DNA of 64,000 bases from Reyranella humidisoli (GCF_019039055.1 NZ_JAHOPB010000001.1:3694001-3758000); one strand, 5' to 3'; counted from the first letter of the stretch, positions 23,635-32,245 are shown. A program made the numbers and translations. The notes: generated from the letters alone by a model not told the origin.

Positions 23635-24651
23635 ATGATCGCGTTTCTGAGCCTCGCCCTGCATGTCCTGATCTCTCCGTTCAAGACGCGGGCGCGGTTG
23701 GAAGCGGAGATTGTGATGCTGCAGCATCAGTTGAAGGTGCTGCGCCGACGTGTCCCCTCGAAGCCCAAATTGTCGGTCGCCGACCGACTGCTCTTCGTCT
23801 GGCTCTATCGGCTGTTCCCGTCGGTGTTGAACGCCGTCACTATTCTTCAGCCCGAGACGTTAATCCGTTGGCATCGGGCGGGCTTCTGCCTGTACTGGCG
23901 CTGGAAGTCGCGCTCTCGTGGCGGCCAGCCAAAGGTTCCAATCGAGATCCGGCGTCTGATCCGCGACATGAGCCTGGCCAACCGGCTGTGGGGCGCGCCG
24001 CGGATCCATGGCGAACTGCTCAAGCTCGGGATCGACATCGCGCAGTCGACGGTCGCCAAGTATATGGCGAGGAACGGGCGAGGGCGGTCGCAGACTTGGA
24101 AGACCTTTCTGCACAATCATTCGACCGGCATCGCCGCCATGGATTTCCTGGTCGCGCCGACGATTGGTTTCAAGCTGCTCTTCGTCTTGGTCATTCTCCG
24201 GCATCAGCGCCGGTGGCTGATATCGCTCACGGTGACGACCAATCCGACGGCGGAATGGATCGCTCGCCAGATCACCGAAGCCTTCCCTTGGGATGAAGCG
24301 CCAAAATACCTGATCCGGGATCGTGACGCGTCCTACGGCCATGCCGTCACCAGGCGTCTTGCAGTCATGGGCATCCGTGATCACCCGACGGCGCCGCGCT
24401 CACCTTGGCAAAACGGGCACGCGGAGCGGTTGATCGGATCGATCCGGCGGGAATGCCTCGATCACATCGTCGTCTTCGGCGAGGCCCATCTGCGCCGGAT
24501 CCTTGCGGCCTACGCCGGCTATTAAAATGAAGTCCGGACGCATTTATCTCTGTCCAAGGATTCTCCGGGCCATCGGTCCGTGCAGCGGTACGGCCAAGTC
24601 GTCACGGGGCCGATTCTCGGCGGACTTCATCATCAATATTGCCGGATGTAG
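23635..24651 (+). pseudogene. DDE integrase-core transposase with a premature stop codon
   Basis: The frame encodes an rve-type transposase: N-terminal helices (IVMLQHQLKVLRRRV), a helix-turn-helix stretch with SLANRLWGAPRIHGEL, and the DDE core at AAMDFLVAP (first Asp), LIRDRDASYGH (second Asp) and GHAERLIGSIRREC (Glu). A TAA at 24523-24525 follows YAGY; reading through it continues NEVRTHLSLSKDSPGH, then GPILGGLHHQY and a TAG at 24649-24651. That is the normal C-terminus of this family, so a Tyr codon has mutated to stop and removed 42 residues including the stop position. Catalytic residues are intact; activity is uncertain. Terminal inverted repeats were not found by eye. Confidence 0.82.
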
Positions 24652-24914
24652 TATTCAGTAGGCACAGCTGCGCCGAGTATTCCCTGTGCTTTCTCGGTGG
24701 TTTCGACTTTTGAGCAAGCACAGCTAGCCAGCTGTTGCGCAGATGCCAGATGCAGCGTCCGCATGAAACACTCGGCGATTGCATAATGGAGGAAGAATTG
24801 TGAAGCGGTGCGTCTGGATGATCCAAACGTCGAAGGATCAGGCAGCGAGCAAACCGCTTGTCACTGAGTCGAATGGCCTGTGGGCGCGCTCGCTCGTGGC
24901 CTTTCTCCGATCAG
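24652..24914. other. Gap between transposase and ptxD-like gene
   Basis: 263 bases with lower GC than the neighbours. No gene, clear terminator or terminal inverted repeat was seen. It should contain the right end of the insertion element and the 3' flank of the minus-strand dehydrogenase. Confidence 0.4.
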
Positions 24915-25913
24915 CTAAACCACCAAAGGGGGCACGACCTCATTGAGCGCGCCATCTGGCCGCTCGCCGCGCAAGACTTGAAGGACGGAACGGGCCGCGG
25001 CCGTTTCGATGTCGCGCCGGACGCCGGCGACGGCCGAACCCATGTGGCCGGTGAACAGCGTGCGTTCGGTCTGTTGCAGGAGGGCCGGCGGCGGTTTGTC
25101 TGGCCGCGAGCTCAGGCGCCAGTCCTCGAAGGCGAAGACATCGGCAGCATACCCGCCGAGGCGCCCGGCGGCGAGCGCGCGGGCCACGGCCTCTTCGTCG
25201 ACCACAGATCCGCGTCCAACGTTCACGAGGAGCACACCGGACTTCATCTTCGCCAGCACCTGCTCGTCGATCAACTCCCGGCTGTCCGGCGTGAGGGGCG
25301 TCGCGAGTATCACGATGTCGGCGGTGACGAGCAGTTCTTCGAGGCACGTCTTCTGCGCGTCCACAGATGGCGCCGGTGCTGGGTCAAAGAATAAAAGCCG
25401 CGCATCGAATCCAGACAGCCGGCGGGCGATCGCGCGGCCGACCGCGCCGAAACCCACGATGCCAACCGTCGCCCCGGTCAGCCCCATCCCATAAAGCACC
25501 GGGCGCCAGCCACGGAAGCCGCCGCTGCGCACCCAGCGGTCGCCGGCCGCGATGTGGCGCGCCAACCCAATGGTGAGGCCGACAGCAAGTTCGGCGGTCG
25601 GCGCCGTCAGCAGGTCGGGGACGGCTGTGATCCAGACGCCACGCCGCGTACAAGCCGCTACGTCGAAATTGTCGAAGCCCTTGAGCGCGCAGGCGACGAT
25701 GCGCAATCGCGGGCAGGCCGCGAGGAACGCGTCGCCGACATGGTCGGGCATGAAGGCGATCATGGCGTCGGCGTTGCGGCAGTGCGCCCGCACGGTTTCG
25801 CGGGGCCATGAGTCGGCAGTTTCGTTGGCCACCAGAGTGGCGCGTGGAGTTAGCAGCTCGATCACCTCGGGGTGTACCCTGTGGGTGATGACTACAACGG
25901 GCTTTCCGTTCAT
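24915..25913 (-). CDS. ptxD: Phosphonate (phosphite) dehydrogenase, PtxD-like
   Basis: A 332-residue D-2-hydroxyacid-dehydrogenase-family protein whose wording follows PtxD closely along its length: VITHRVHPEV, MIAFMPD, CALKGFDNFDV, GVWITAVPDLLTAPTAELA, RSGGFRGWRPVLYGMGL and TLFTGHMGSAV. The PtxD catalytic set is present: Lys78 in ALKGF, Arg234 in NVGRGSV, Glu263 in DVFAFEDW and His290. The Rossmann motif GFGAVG (154-159) with Asp177 after the second strand predicts NAD preference. Reaction: phosphite plus NAD+ to phosphate plus NADH. No ptxABC transporter or ptxE regulator is next to it; a transposase flanks its 3' side, so transport genes may have been lost or lie elsewhere. Start ATG 25913 gives the family's normal N-terminus. 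Confidence 0.85.
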   Translation of the reverse strand: MNGKPVVVITHRVHPEVIELLTPRATLVANETADSWPRETVRAHCRNADAMIAFMPDHVGDAFLAACPRLRIVACALKGFDNFDVAACTRRGVWITAVPDLLTAPTAELAVGLTIGLARHIAAGDRWVRSGGFRGWRPVLYGMGLTGATVGIVGFGAVGRAIARRLSGFDARLLFFDPAPAPSVDAQKTCLEELLVTADIVILATPLTPDSRELIDEQVLAKMKSGVLLVNVGRGSVVDEEAVARALAAGRLGGYAADVFAFEDWRLSSRPDKPPPALLQQTERTLFTGHMGSAVAGVRRDIETAAARSVLQVLRGERPDGALNEVVPPLVV

Positions 25914-26445
25914 TGTAGCTTACGGCGCAGCCAAGCGCCTTGGCTGTCTGCGGCCACGACGCGGGGCAAAATGGTCAACAGGATCGCCGACATCTGATCA
26001 TCCGACATTCCCCCGATAAACCCCAGAAACTTGGTGGAAGCTAGCAGTCGGTCTGTTTCCGGGGAAGCGATGAGGGACCTGTGCGGTTATTGGCGCCCGC
26101 GCTGCGTCCATCGTGCCTGGAGTTCCAGCGCGGCGCGGCCGCGCACCCGGAACGAGAGGAGGGAACCGAGGGCGGTCAGAAGAGTAAGCATGTCGATGAC
26201 GGTATGACCATGGCACAGAAACGCTCACGTCCTGGGCTTTTGGAATTTTGAGCGGGCACACCTCCGAATCTGAAGGACCACACATCCGGGGAACATCCCG
26301 ATGACTCGCCAATGGGCCGAAAAATGGCAGCGTTGAACTCGAGCCGTGTCGACCGCTCGTCGCTCGGTCGCTAGAGTTTCCACCGTCCGAGGTCGGTTTG
26401 CCGCTGCCCGATACGGCCCCAAAAACATGAGGAGGATGAGCCAAA
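25914..26445. other. 532-base intergenic region, no gene supported
   Basis: Divergent promoter region between the ptxD-like gene and the aldehyde dehydrogenase. A 153-codon minus-strand frame (25998-26459) has no recognisable domain, is Pro/Ser/Arg-rich and overlaps the ALDH start, so it was not accepted. GAGGAGGATGAG at the right end is the ALDH ribosome binding site. No clear operator was seen. Confidence 0.5.
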
Positions 26446-27867
26446 ATGGTCAATCGCATGAAATTCTATATCGACGGCGCCTGGGTTGACCCGGTCGTCA
26501 TGAAGACGGCCCCGGTGGTCAATCCGGCTACCGAGGAGCGCATGTACGACGTCGCCGTCGGCTCGAGGGCGGACGTGGATAAGGCGGTCACCGCCGCCCG
26601 CAGGGCGTTCGAGACGTTCTCGCTCACAACGCGCGAGGAGCGCATCGCGCTGCTCGAGAGGATCATCGACGCTTACAAGGTGCGCTCCAAGGAAATCGCC
26701 GCTGCCATCTCCGACGAGATGGGCGCGCCGGTCCCGATGGCCGAGCGTGCGCAGGCCGGTGCCGGCCTCGGTCACCTAATGTCGACCCTGCAGGTGCTGA
26801 AGGACTATCACTTCGAGGAAAAGGTCGGCACAGCCACCGTCGTGCGCGAGCCGATCGGCGTGGTCGGCATGATCACCCCGTGGAACTGGCCGCTCAACCA
26901 GATCGCCTGTAAGGTCGCTCCTGCGATCGCCGTCGGGTGCACGATGATCCTGAAGCCCTCGGAATTCACGCCGACCTCGGCCCTGATCTTCGCCGAAGTC
27001 ATGCATGCCGCCGGCGTCCCGAAGGGCGTGTTCAACCTCGTCAACGGCCTCGGCCCCGAAGTCGGCGTGGCGATGAGCGAACACCCCGGCATCGACATGA
27101 TCTCGTTCACCGGCTCGACCCGCGCTGGTATCGACGTCGCCAAGCGCGCCGCCGATACCGTCAAGCGCGTCAGCCAGGAGCTCGGCGGCAAGTCGCCGAA
27201 CGTTATCTTGGAAGATGCCGACTTCACCAAGGCGGTCTCGGGCGGCGTGGCCCAGGTGTTCAACAACTCGGGCCAGTCCTGCAACGCGCCGACGCGCATG
27301 ATCGTGCCGGCGAGCAAGATGACGGAAGTGAAGGCCATCGCGAAGGCCGTCGCCGACAAGACCAAGGCAGGCGACCCGAAGGCCGAAGGCACCACGATTG
27401 GTCCCGTGGTCAATCGCACCCAGTGGGACAAGATTCAGGCGCTGATCAAGAAGGGCGTCGACGAGGGCGCGACGCTGGTCGCCGGCGGTCCGGGCCTGCC
27501 TGAGGGCGTCAACAAGGGCTTCTATGTTCGCCCGACCGTGTTCGCCGACGTGACCAACGACATGACGATCGCCCGCGAGGAGATCTTCGGACCGGTTATC
27601 ACCATCCTCGGCGCCAAGGACGAAGCCGAAGCGGTCAAGATTGCCAACGACACGCCCTACGGCCTCGCCGGCTACGTCTCAGCCGGTTCCGTCGCAAGCG
27701 CCAAGCGCGTCGGCAAGCAGATCCGCGCCGGCAACGTCAACCTCAACGGCGTGCCGAACGAGCGCACCGCCCCGTTCGGTGGCTACAAGCAGTCCGGCAA
27801 CGGTCGCGAGTGGGGCAAGTACGGCATGGAGGACTTCCTCGAGGTGAAGGCAATCGCCGGCGCCTAG
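26446..27867 (+). CDS. NAD(P)-dependent aldehyde dehydrogenase
   Basis: A 473-residue ALDH-superfamily enzyme. Landmarks: TPWNWPLNQIACKVAPA (144-160), the cofactor loop FTGSTRAG (221-228), the general base Glu245 in QELGGKSPN and the nucleophile Cys279 in NNSGQSCNAPTR, then EEIFGPV and PFGGYKQSGNGRE near the C-terminus. It oxidises an aldehyde to the acid; the wording is closest to broad-specificity betaine-aldehyde/phenylacetaldehyde-type members, so the substrate cannot be fixed. ATG 26446 has GAGGAGGATGAG upstream; a second in-frame ATG lies four codons on. A large palindromic repeat follows the stop codon. Confidence 0.9.
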   Translation: MVNRMKFYIDGAWVDPVVMKTAPVVNPATEERMYDVAVGSRADVDKAVTAARRAFETFSLTTREERIALLERIIDAYKVRSKEIAAAISDEMGAPVPMAERAQAGAGLGHLMSTLQVLKDYHFEEKVGTATVVREPIGVVGMITPWNWPLNQIACKVAPAIAVGCTMILKPSEFTPTSALIFAEVMHAAGVPKGVFNLVNGLGPEVGVAMSEHPGIDMISFTGSTRAGIDVAKRAADTVKRVSQELGGKSPNVILEDADFTKAVSGGVAQVFNNSGQSCNAPTRMIVPASKMTEVKAIAKAVADKTKAGDPKAEGTTIGPVVNRTQWDKIQALIKKGVDEGATLVAGGPGLPEGVNKGFYVRPTVFADVTNDMTIAREEIFGPVITILGAKDEAEAVKIANDTPYGLAGYVSAGSVASAKRVGKQIRAGNVNLNGVPNERTAPFGGYKQSGNGREWGKYGMEDFLEVKAIAGA

Positions 27868-27871
27868 AGCT

Positions 27872-27920
27872 AGAGCACGTCCCGTTCGACTAGAATCAGT
27901 CGAACGGGAGGTCGTGCTCT
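27872..27920. repeat. Large palindromic repeat after the aldehyde dehydrogenase gene
   Basis: Inner arms CCCGTTCGACT (27881-27891) and AGTCGAACGGG (27898-27908) are perfect around AGAATC. Outer arms AGAGCACG (27872-27879) and CGTGCTCT (27913-27920) pair as well. No T run follows. It resembles the dispersed palindromic units of alphaproteobacterial genomes and may double as a terminator; insertion-element debris begins directly after it. Confidence 0.65.
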
Positions 27921-28085
27921 CGCAGTCGACCGGACCGACTTCTTCACCGCCGAGGTGCTGACGCTGCGCGGGCTGGTGACCTGCTCTATGTGCTCTTCTT
28001 CATCCATATCGAGAGCCGCCGGGTGGATATCGCCGGGATCACCGTTCATCCGAATGAGGCGTGGATGAAGCAAATCGCCCGTACC
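27921..28085 (+). pseudogene. Fragment of a second DDE transposase (frameshifted)
   Basis: The translation gives DFFTAEVLTLRGLV, then after a frameshift of about two bases YVLFFIHIESRRVDIAGIT and HPNEAWMKQIAR. This is the middle of the integrase core (from the first catalytic Asp) of a family whose N-terminus reads MDWARIxAYVTGTVDQE; such an N-terminal fragment occurs at 31808. Both ends are missing. Confidence 0.7.
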
Positions 28086-28258
28086 GCGATGGGCTGCTGC
28101 TCGGCTTCTCCGCCAGCACCGCCATCGGCGACAGCAGCAGCCTGTTCGTCCGCTATGAAGGCACGATATCGGGCAACGATTCCTCCCAGGCCCTCAGTCT
28201 CGGCGTCCGCCTGACGTGGTCGGCGAGGGCGAATAGCTCAGGGGGGGCAACGCATTGA
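28085..28258 (+). pseudogene. Fragment of an autotransporter beta-barrel C-terminus
   Basis: DGLLLGFSASTAIGDSSSLF and VRYEGTISGNDSS, then LSLGVRLTW parallel the last strands of the intact autotransporter at 30.56-30.69 kb (VVGFSAGTAIAEATS, LRYEGTISGADS, GVRMSW). The transposase fragment runs straight into it, so an autotransporter gene was cut by an insertion or deletion. Confidence 0.7.
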
Positions 28259-28532
28259 AGCAATCGTGAAGTCTGTCCGCGCATTCATACGCCTCTCACA
28301 TAGTTCGCTGATGATCGAGGAAATGCCCGTATCGCCCCCTGCTGGAATGCCGCCAGGGCCGTCCAATCATCTTGCGCAATTCGTGCAGTTAAATTAGCGT
28401 GCCAGATATCCGCCGGGGGGCAGGGGTAAGGACACCATGACTCTGTGCGGCAATGGCCCCAGCGCCACGCCTAGCGCACCGCCCCCGAAGCGACGACTCA
28501 ATCGACAGATCGATCGAAGAACCGATCGGCTC
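28259..28532. other. Upstream region of the autotransporter gene
   Basis: Moderately AT-rich around 28380-28400. No confident promoter was identified. In-frame codons exist upstream of 28533, starting at ATG 28437, so part of this segment may be coding if the protein has an extended signal peptide. Confidence 0.35.
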
Positions 28533-30692
28533 ATGGTCAGGGTACGGTGGGACGTTTGCGTGGCCACGATCCTCGCGTGGCTGACCTTGACCTGGACTAC
28601 GGAGGCGGCTGCCCAACAACCCTTCACCAGCGGTACGTTCACCCAGAACACCCCCCTCGCGTCCGGTGTCACCGTCTCCGGTACGGCCGTGTTCACCAAC
28701 AATTCGACGATTAGCCTCTCTACCGTCCTCATCAACGCGCTCGGCGCGACGTTCACCAACAACGGCACGATCAATGGCTTCGTTGGAGTTTATTCCGGAA
28801 CGTTCGTGAACACCGGCAGCGGCGCGATCACCGCCAGCGAGCTTCAGGTCGGAGGGGCGGGGGGGGGGAGCGGCTTCTTCACCAACAACGGCTCCATCAC
28901 GGGCCCGGTGCAGAACCCTCAAGGCACCTTCATCAACACCGGCACGATCACCGGCGCCGTCACGAACGGCAACAGCAGCGGCGCGACGGAGCCCTCCTTC
29001 ACCAACATCGGCACGATCATCGGCAACGTCTTCAGCACCTCGGTGTTCACCAACACGGTCGGCTCCACCATCACCGGCGATTTCAGCAACAGTTTTGCGC
29101 TGGTCAACAACGGCACTATCTCCGGTACCGTGACCAATCAGCCCTATGGGTTCAACCGGGGCTCGGGCACCATGGGAAACTTGGTCAACTATGGGTCGTA
29201 CTCGCCCGGCAATTCGATCGGCACGCTGACGGTGACCGGCAACCATCTCCATTCCGGCTCGGGCACCTACCTGGCGGAGGTCAACGGCGCCGGCGAGAGC
29301 GACCTGGTCCGGGTGCTCGGCGCCGCGTCGCTGCAAGGTGGCACGGTCAGTGTCGCCGTCCTGCCGGGCGCGCCGCTTGGCCCGCGGACGACCTACACGA
29401 TCCTGACCGCCGTGGGCGGCCTCAGCGGCTCCTATGCCGCAGTCTCGGATCCCTATCCCTTCCTGCTGTCCAGCCTGAGCCAGGACGCCAACAACATCTA
29501 TCTGACCCTCCAGCCAGGCGGGTTCGCGGCAGCGGCGCAAACCGGCACGCACGCTGCCGTCGGCGCGGCCCTCGATGCTGGCGTGGCCGGCGCCAGTGGC
29601 GATTTCGCCACTATTCTGGGCACGCTGGCGACGTTGCAGACGGCCCAGGTCCTTCCCTTCATGACGGCGATCAGCGGCCAGAACTATTCCGCCTTCTCGA
29701 GCACGATGGTGCAGGGCGCGGCGCTGTTCATGAACACCGTTGCCGACCAGACTGGCGGCTTCGCGCCGGCAGGCCAGCGCGTCGCCTTGGCCGAGGCCTG
29801 CGACGTTGCCTGCGTGACTGACCCGGGGACCGGCACTTGGGGCGCGTGGGGCGGTGCGCTGGGCGGCGTGGGCACGATCGGCGCCAGCGCCGCGACCGGC
29901 GGCGTCACCTACACGGCCGGCGGCTTCGCGGCCGGGCTCGACCGCGAGCTGGCGTCCGGCTTCCGTCTGGGCGTCACGGCCGGCTACACCAGCGGCCGGC
30001 AATATGTGTCGGGCTTCAGCGGCACCGGAGCGACGGACACGTTCCTGGCCGGGCTCTATGGCACCTACCGAGAGGGCAAGGTCTATGCGGACGCGCTGGC
30101 GGGCTACGCCTACAGCGACAACCAGATGTGGCGCCAGATTGCGGTGCCCGCCCTCGGGCAGCGCACCGCCCAGGGGCGCACCGGCGCCAACCAGTTCTAC
30201 GGCCAGATCGAGGCCGGCTATCGCGTCGATATCGGTCCGGTCGGCGGCGCGGCGGCGGCAGCCTACCTGACACCCTTCGCGCGGCTGCAGGGCTACACCG
30301 GCACGCAGAACGGCTTCAGCGAAACCGGCGCGCAGTCGCTCAACCTGACGGTCGCCGCGCAGACCACCAATTCGCTGCGCTCGGTGATCGGCGCGCAGCT
30401 GGGCGGATCGGTCGATCTCGGCTGGCGTGAGAAGCTGGTGGCGCAGCTGCGGCTGGGCTGGAGCCACGACTATGCCAGCACGGCGCGCCCGGTGACAGCC
30501 ACGCTGGCGGGCGCGCCGCTGGCGCCCTTCACCACCTATGGCGCGACGCAGCAACGCGACGCCGCGGTGGTGGGATTTTCCGCCGGTACCGCGATTGCCG
30601 AAGCGACGTCGGTCTATCTTCGCTACGAGGGCACGATCAGCGGCGCGGACAGCGCCCACGGCATAACCGCCGGCGTGCGCATGAGCTGGTGA
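28533..30692 (+). CDS. Type V autotransporter (classical monomeric, outer membrane)
   Basis: A 719-residue protein from ATG 28533 (751 if ATG 28437 is used; the extra 32 residues are basic and could be an extended signal peptide). The signal peptide is followed by a passenger of short beta-helix-like repeats with FTNNGTI, FINTGTI, LVNNGTISG spaced about 20 residues apart. An unrelated linker (AAAAQTGTHAAVGAALDAG) leads to the C-terminal beta-barrel domain (about last 270 residues), which ends in the aromatic MSW as outer-membrane proteins do. It should be inserted by the BAM complex and expose its passenger at the surface, with roles such as adhesion. A related barrel fragment lies just upstream, so the locus once held two copies. 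Confidence 0.85.
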   Translation: MVRVRWDVCVATILAWLTLTWTTEAAAQQPFTSGTFTQNTPLASGVTVSGTAVFTNNSTISLSTVLINALGATFTNNGTINGFVGVYSGTFVNTGSGAITASELQVGGAGGGSGFFTNNGSITGPVQNPQGTFINTGTITGAVTNGNSSGATEPSFTNIGTIIGNVFSTSVFTNTVGSTITGDFSNSFALVNNGTISGTVTNQPYGFNRGSGTMGNLVNYGSYSPGNSIGTLTVTGNHLHSGSGTYLAEVNGAGESDLVRVLGAASLQGGTVSVAVLPGAPLGPRTTYTILTAVGGLSGSYAAVSDPYPFLLSSLSQDANNIYLTLQPGGFAAAAQTGTHAAVGAALDAGVAGASGDFATILGTLATLQTAQVLPFMTAISGQNYSAFSSTMVQGAALFMNTVADQTGGFAPAGQRVALAEACDVACVTDPGTGTWGAWGGALGGVGTIGASAATGGVTYTAGGFAAGLDRELASGFRLGVTAGYTSGRQYVSGFSGTGATDTFLAGLYGTYREGKVYADALAGYAYSDNQMWRQIAVPALGQRTAQGRTGANQFYGQIEAGYRVDIGPVGGAAAAAYLTPFARLQGYTGTQNGFSETGAQSLNLTVAAQTTNSLRSVIGAQLGGSVDLGWREKLVAQLRLGWSHDYASTARPVTATLAGAPLAPFTTYGATQQRDAAVVGFSAGTAIAEATSVYLRYEGTISGADSAHGITAGVRMSW

Positions 30693-30713
30693 TCGGCAAT
30701 CGAGAAGAGGGCG

Positions 30714-30743
30714 ACCATGAAGGTCGGCGGCAAGCGAACGCTG
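30714..30743 (+). repeat. 30-base exact copy of part of the FKBP gene
   Basis: Identical to 33145-33174 inside the FKBP-type isomerase gene (codons for [10 protein letters not shown]). The reading frame is not continued on either side. It follows the autotransporter stop and abuts an antisense response-regulator fragment. Confidence 0.8.
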
Positions 30744-30747
30744 GTTG

Positions 30748-30825
30748 CCCGAAATCCTCCAGGCGCTTCGACAACGTGGAGCAATTGTCCACATTGTCGC
30801 CGGCCACGAGAATCCTAACGTTCAT
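30748..30825 (-). pseudogene. N-terminal fragment of a response-regulator receiver domain
   Basis: From ATG 30825 on the minus strand: MNVRILVAGDNVDNCSTLSK then RLEDFG. This is the first strand and helix of a receiver domain (RILVxDDNxDN pattern; the acidic pair is altered to GD). It ends abruptly at the FKBP-derived segment. Only about 26 residues remain. Confidence 0.45.
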
Positions 30826-31089
30826 ATCAGTTGGCTCCCGATACATCTTTTCCGATATGGGCCCGGGCAGCAAGTTGGCGAACTCGTCTGAATGGACGCA
30901 GAAGCACAATGGCATACCAAGCGGTGGGCGAAGACCAACGTGTTGCAGTCGACTAGCCCATGGTCCGCAAGTAGTTGCGCGACCGCCTATCGCACCGGAC
31001 CATTTTTGTGATGCCGCGCATTTGAGGCTAGTGGCCATCAAGGCTTTCGTGGGAGCGTAAAGTCTCGAAAAGGAACAGGAGCAACGTCC

Positions 31090-31473
31090 ATGGCAGAAGC
31101 GGCAAAGAAAAAGCTGAAGATCATGATCCAAGGCTATTGGGGCTCGAACGAACCGACCAAGGCCGGATTCCCTTTCGACCACGGGATCATCCTCGCCGAG
31201 GCAGGCCATGAGGTGCAAATCTTCCTGATCGCCGAGGCGGTCTCCCTGTTCCGCCGAGCCACTGCCGAGACTGTCGTGCCGGTGGGTTGGCCGCCGCTCA
31301 GCCAGGTGATGGACAAGGCCGTCGCCTCGGGCATCCAACTCTACGCCTGCCACTCCTGCTCCAACGCGCGCGGCATAACCGAGGCCGATCTGGTGCCCTA
31401 CAAGGCAAAGTGGGGTGGCCCGCCGGTCCTTGTCGAACTCGTCGAATGGGCCGACAAGATCATGACCCTCTAG
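31090..31473 (+). CDS. DsrE-family protein
   Basis: A 127-residue protein with the DsrE/DsrF-like fold: KLKIMIQGYWGSNEPTKAG, then a helix-strand-helix unit FDHGIILAEAGHEVQIFLIA, EAVSLFRR, and QLYACHSCSNARGITEADL. The two cysteines in ACHSCSNARG are at the place of the sulfur-carrying Cys in the family, so persulfide relay is possible. ATG 31090 is preceded by AAAAGGAACAGGAGCAACGTCC. It is an intact gene inside a stretch of fragments, with nothing related next to it. Confidence 0.8.
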   Translation: MAEAAKKKLKIMIQGYWGSNEPTKAGFPFDHGIILAEAGHEVQIFLIAEAVSLFRRATAETVVPVGWPPLSQVMDKAVASGIQLYACHSCSNARGITEADLVPYKAKWGGPPVLVELVEWADKIMTL

Positions 31474-31807
31474 CCGTTAGCTCGTGTGACATCGCGAGCC
31501 GGCGGCCTCATCACTTTCCGTCTCCGAGCAGACAGTGACGCCAGCGATGTCACAGAATAGGACGGCGACGTCATCGTTGTGTCTGGGTTCCATGCTGTCG
31601 CTGCGCTTCTGGTCTCTAGAGCAGCCATCCCAACGCATGAATGCTGACAATCACGTCCTGGAAGTCGTCATCCGCGTTTGGTCAAAAAACTCGAACGACC
31701 GGAAGCCCAGCGCCCAAGCGGGGTAAGCATAGCCGTGCCGAAAGTGGCCCCGTACAATTTTTTGGACGGCCGATGCCGCCGGAGCCAGGACAGGGCAGGG
31801 GGCGTTT
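31474..31807. other. Debris region with a nucleotidyl-cyclase fragment
   Basis: No intact gene. On the minus strand near 31510-31590 the translation DDVAVLFCDIAGVTVCSE resembles the metal-binding core of class III adenylate/guanylate cyclases (VTVLFCDIxGFT). It is too short and isolated to be functional. The right part leads into a transposase N-terminus. Confidence 0.35.
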
Positions 31808-31951
31808 ATGGATTGGGCGCGTATCCCGGCCTACGTGACGGGGACGGTGGACCAGGAGTTTCCGGGGCGGAACGAACATCTGGTTGCCGAGAATCGCATC
31901 ATGAAAGCCCAACTGAAAGGGCGGCTGAAGCTGTCGGACGCGGAGGGCGTA
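31808..31951 (+). pseudogene. N-terminal fragment of an IS transposase
   Basis: From ATG 31808: MDWARIPAYVTGTVDQEF, then NEHLVAENRIMKAQLKGRLK and LSDAE. This is the typical start of a DDE integrase-core transposase family whose central part is seen at 27921-28085. After about 48 codons the similarity stops and the frame runs into unrelated sequence. Confidence 0.7.
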
Positions 31952-32026
31952 AAATGCGCCCGCGCAGGGCTCCGCAGCCTCCCGCAGCGACCAGCACCGC
32001 TACGCAGAGAGCTTTGGATCCCAGCT

Positions 32027-32092
32027 CCATTCCCTCCGCCATTGCCTGCCTCGAGCGAACAGTCTCCGGCCCCAATCTGAGGACGCGGAAAC
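32027..32092 (+). repeat. Right copy of the tRNA-Ser 3'-end repeat (att-like)
   Basis: CCATTCCCTCCGCCATTGCC begins a stretch that aligns with 9993-10055, including the tRNA-Ser 3' end, CCA and flank, down to GCGGAAAC. The rest of the tRNA is absent. It marks the right edge of the 22-kb mosaic region. Confidence 0.5.
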
Positions 32093-32245
32093 AGGTATGG
32101 GCGGGTGTTTGCGGCAGACGCTCCAGACCTCGCTCGCATCTCGAATCGCCTTTTCGTTTCTCTCAGCGAGCGGCAGACTTCGCTCACTGTCTGGGGAATC
32201 CCGGATAAAGTGAAAACCGGAAAAAATAAGGAAGCGGAGCCTCGT

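Noticed and set aside
25998..26459. 153-codon minus-strand frame upstream of the aldehyde dehydrogenase
   Set aside because: No domain, composition like noncoding shadow, and it overlaps the ALDH start codon and ribosome binding site.
28389..30794. Very long minus-strand open frame opposite the autotransporter
   Set aside because: It is the GC-rich shadow of the autotransporter gene; the plus frame has signal peptide, repeats and barrel.
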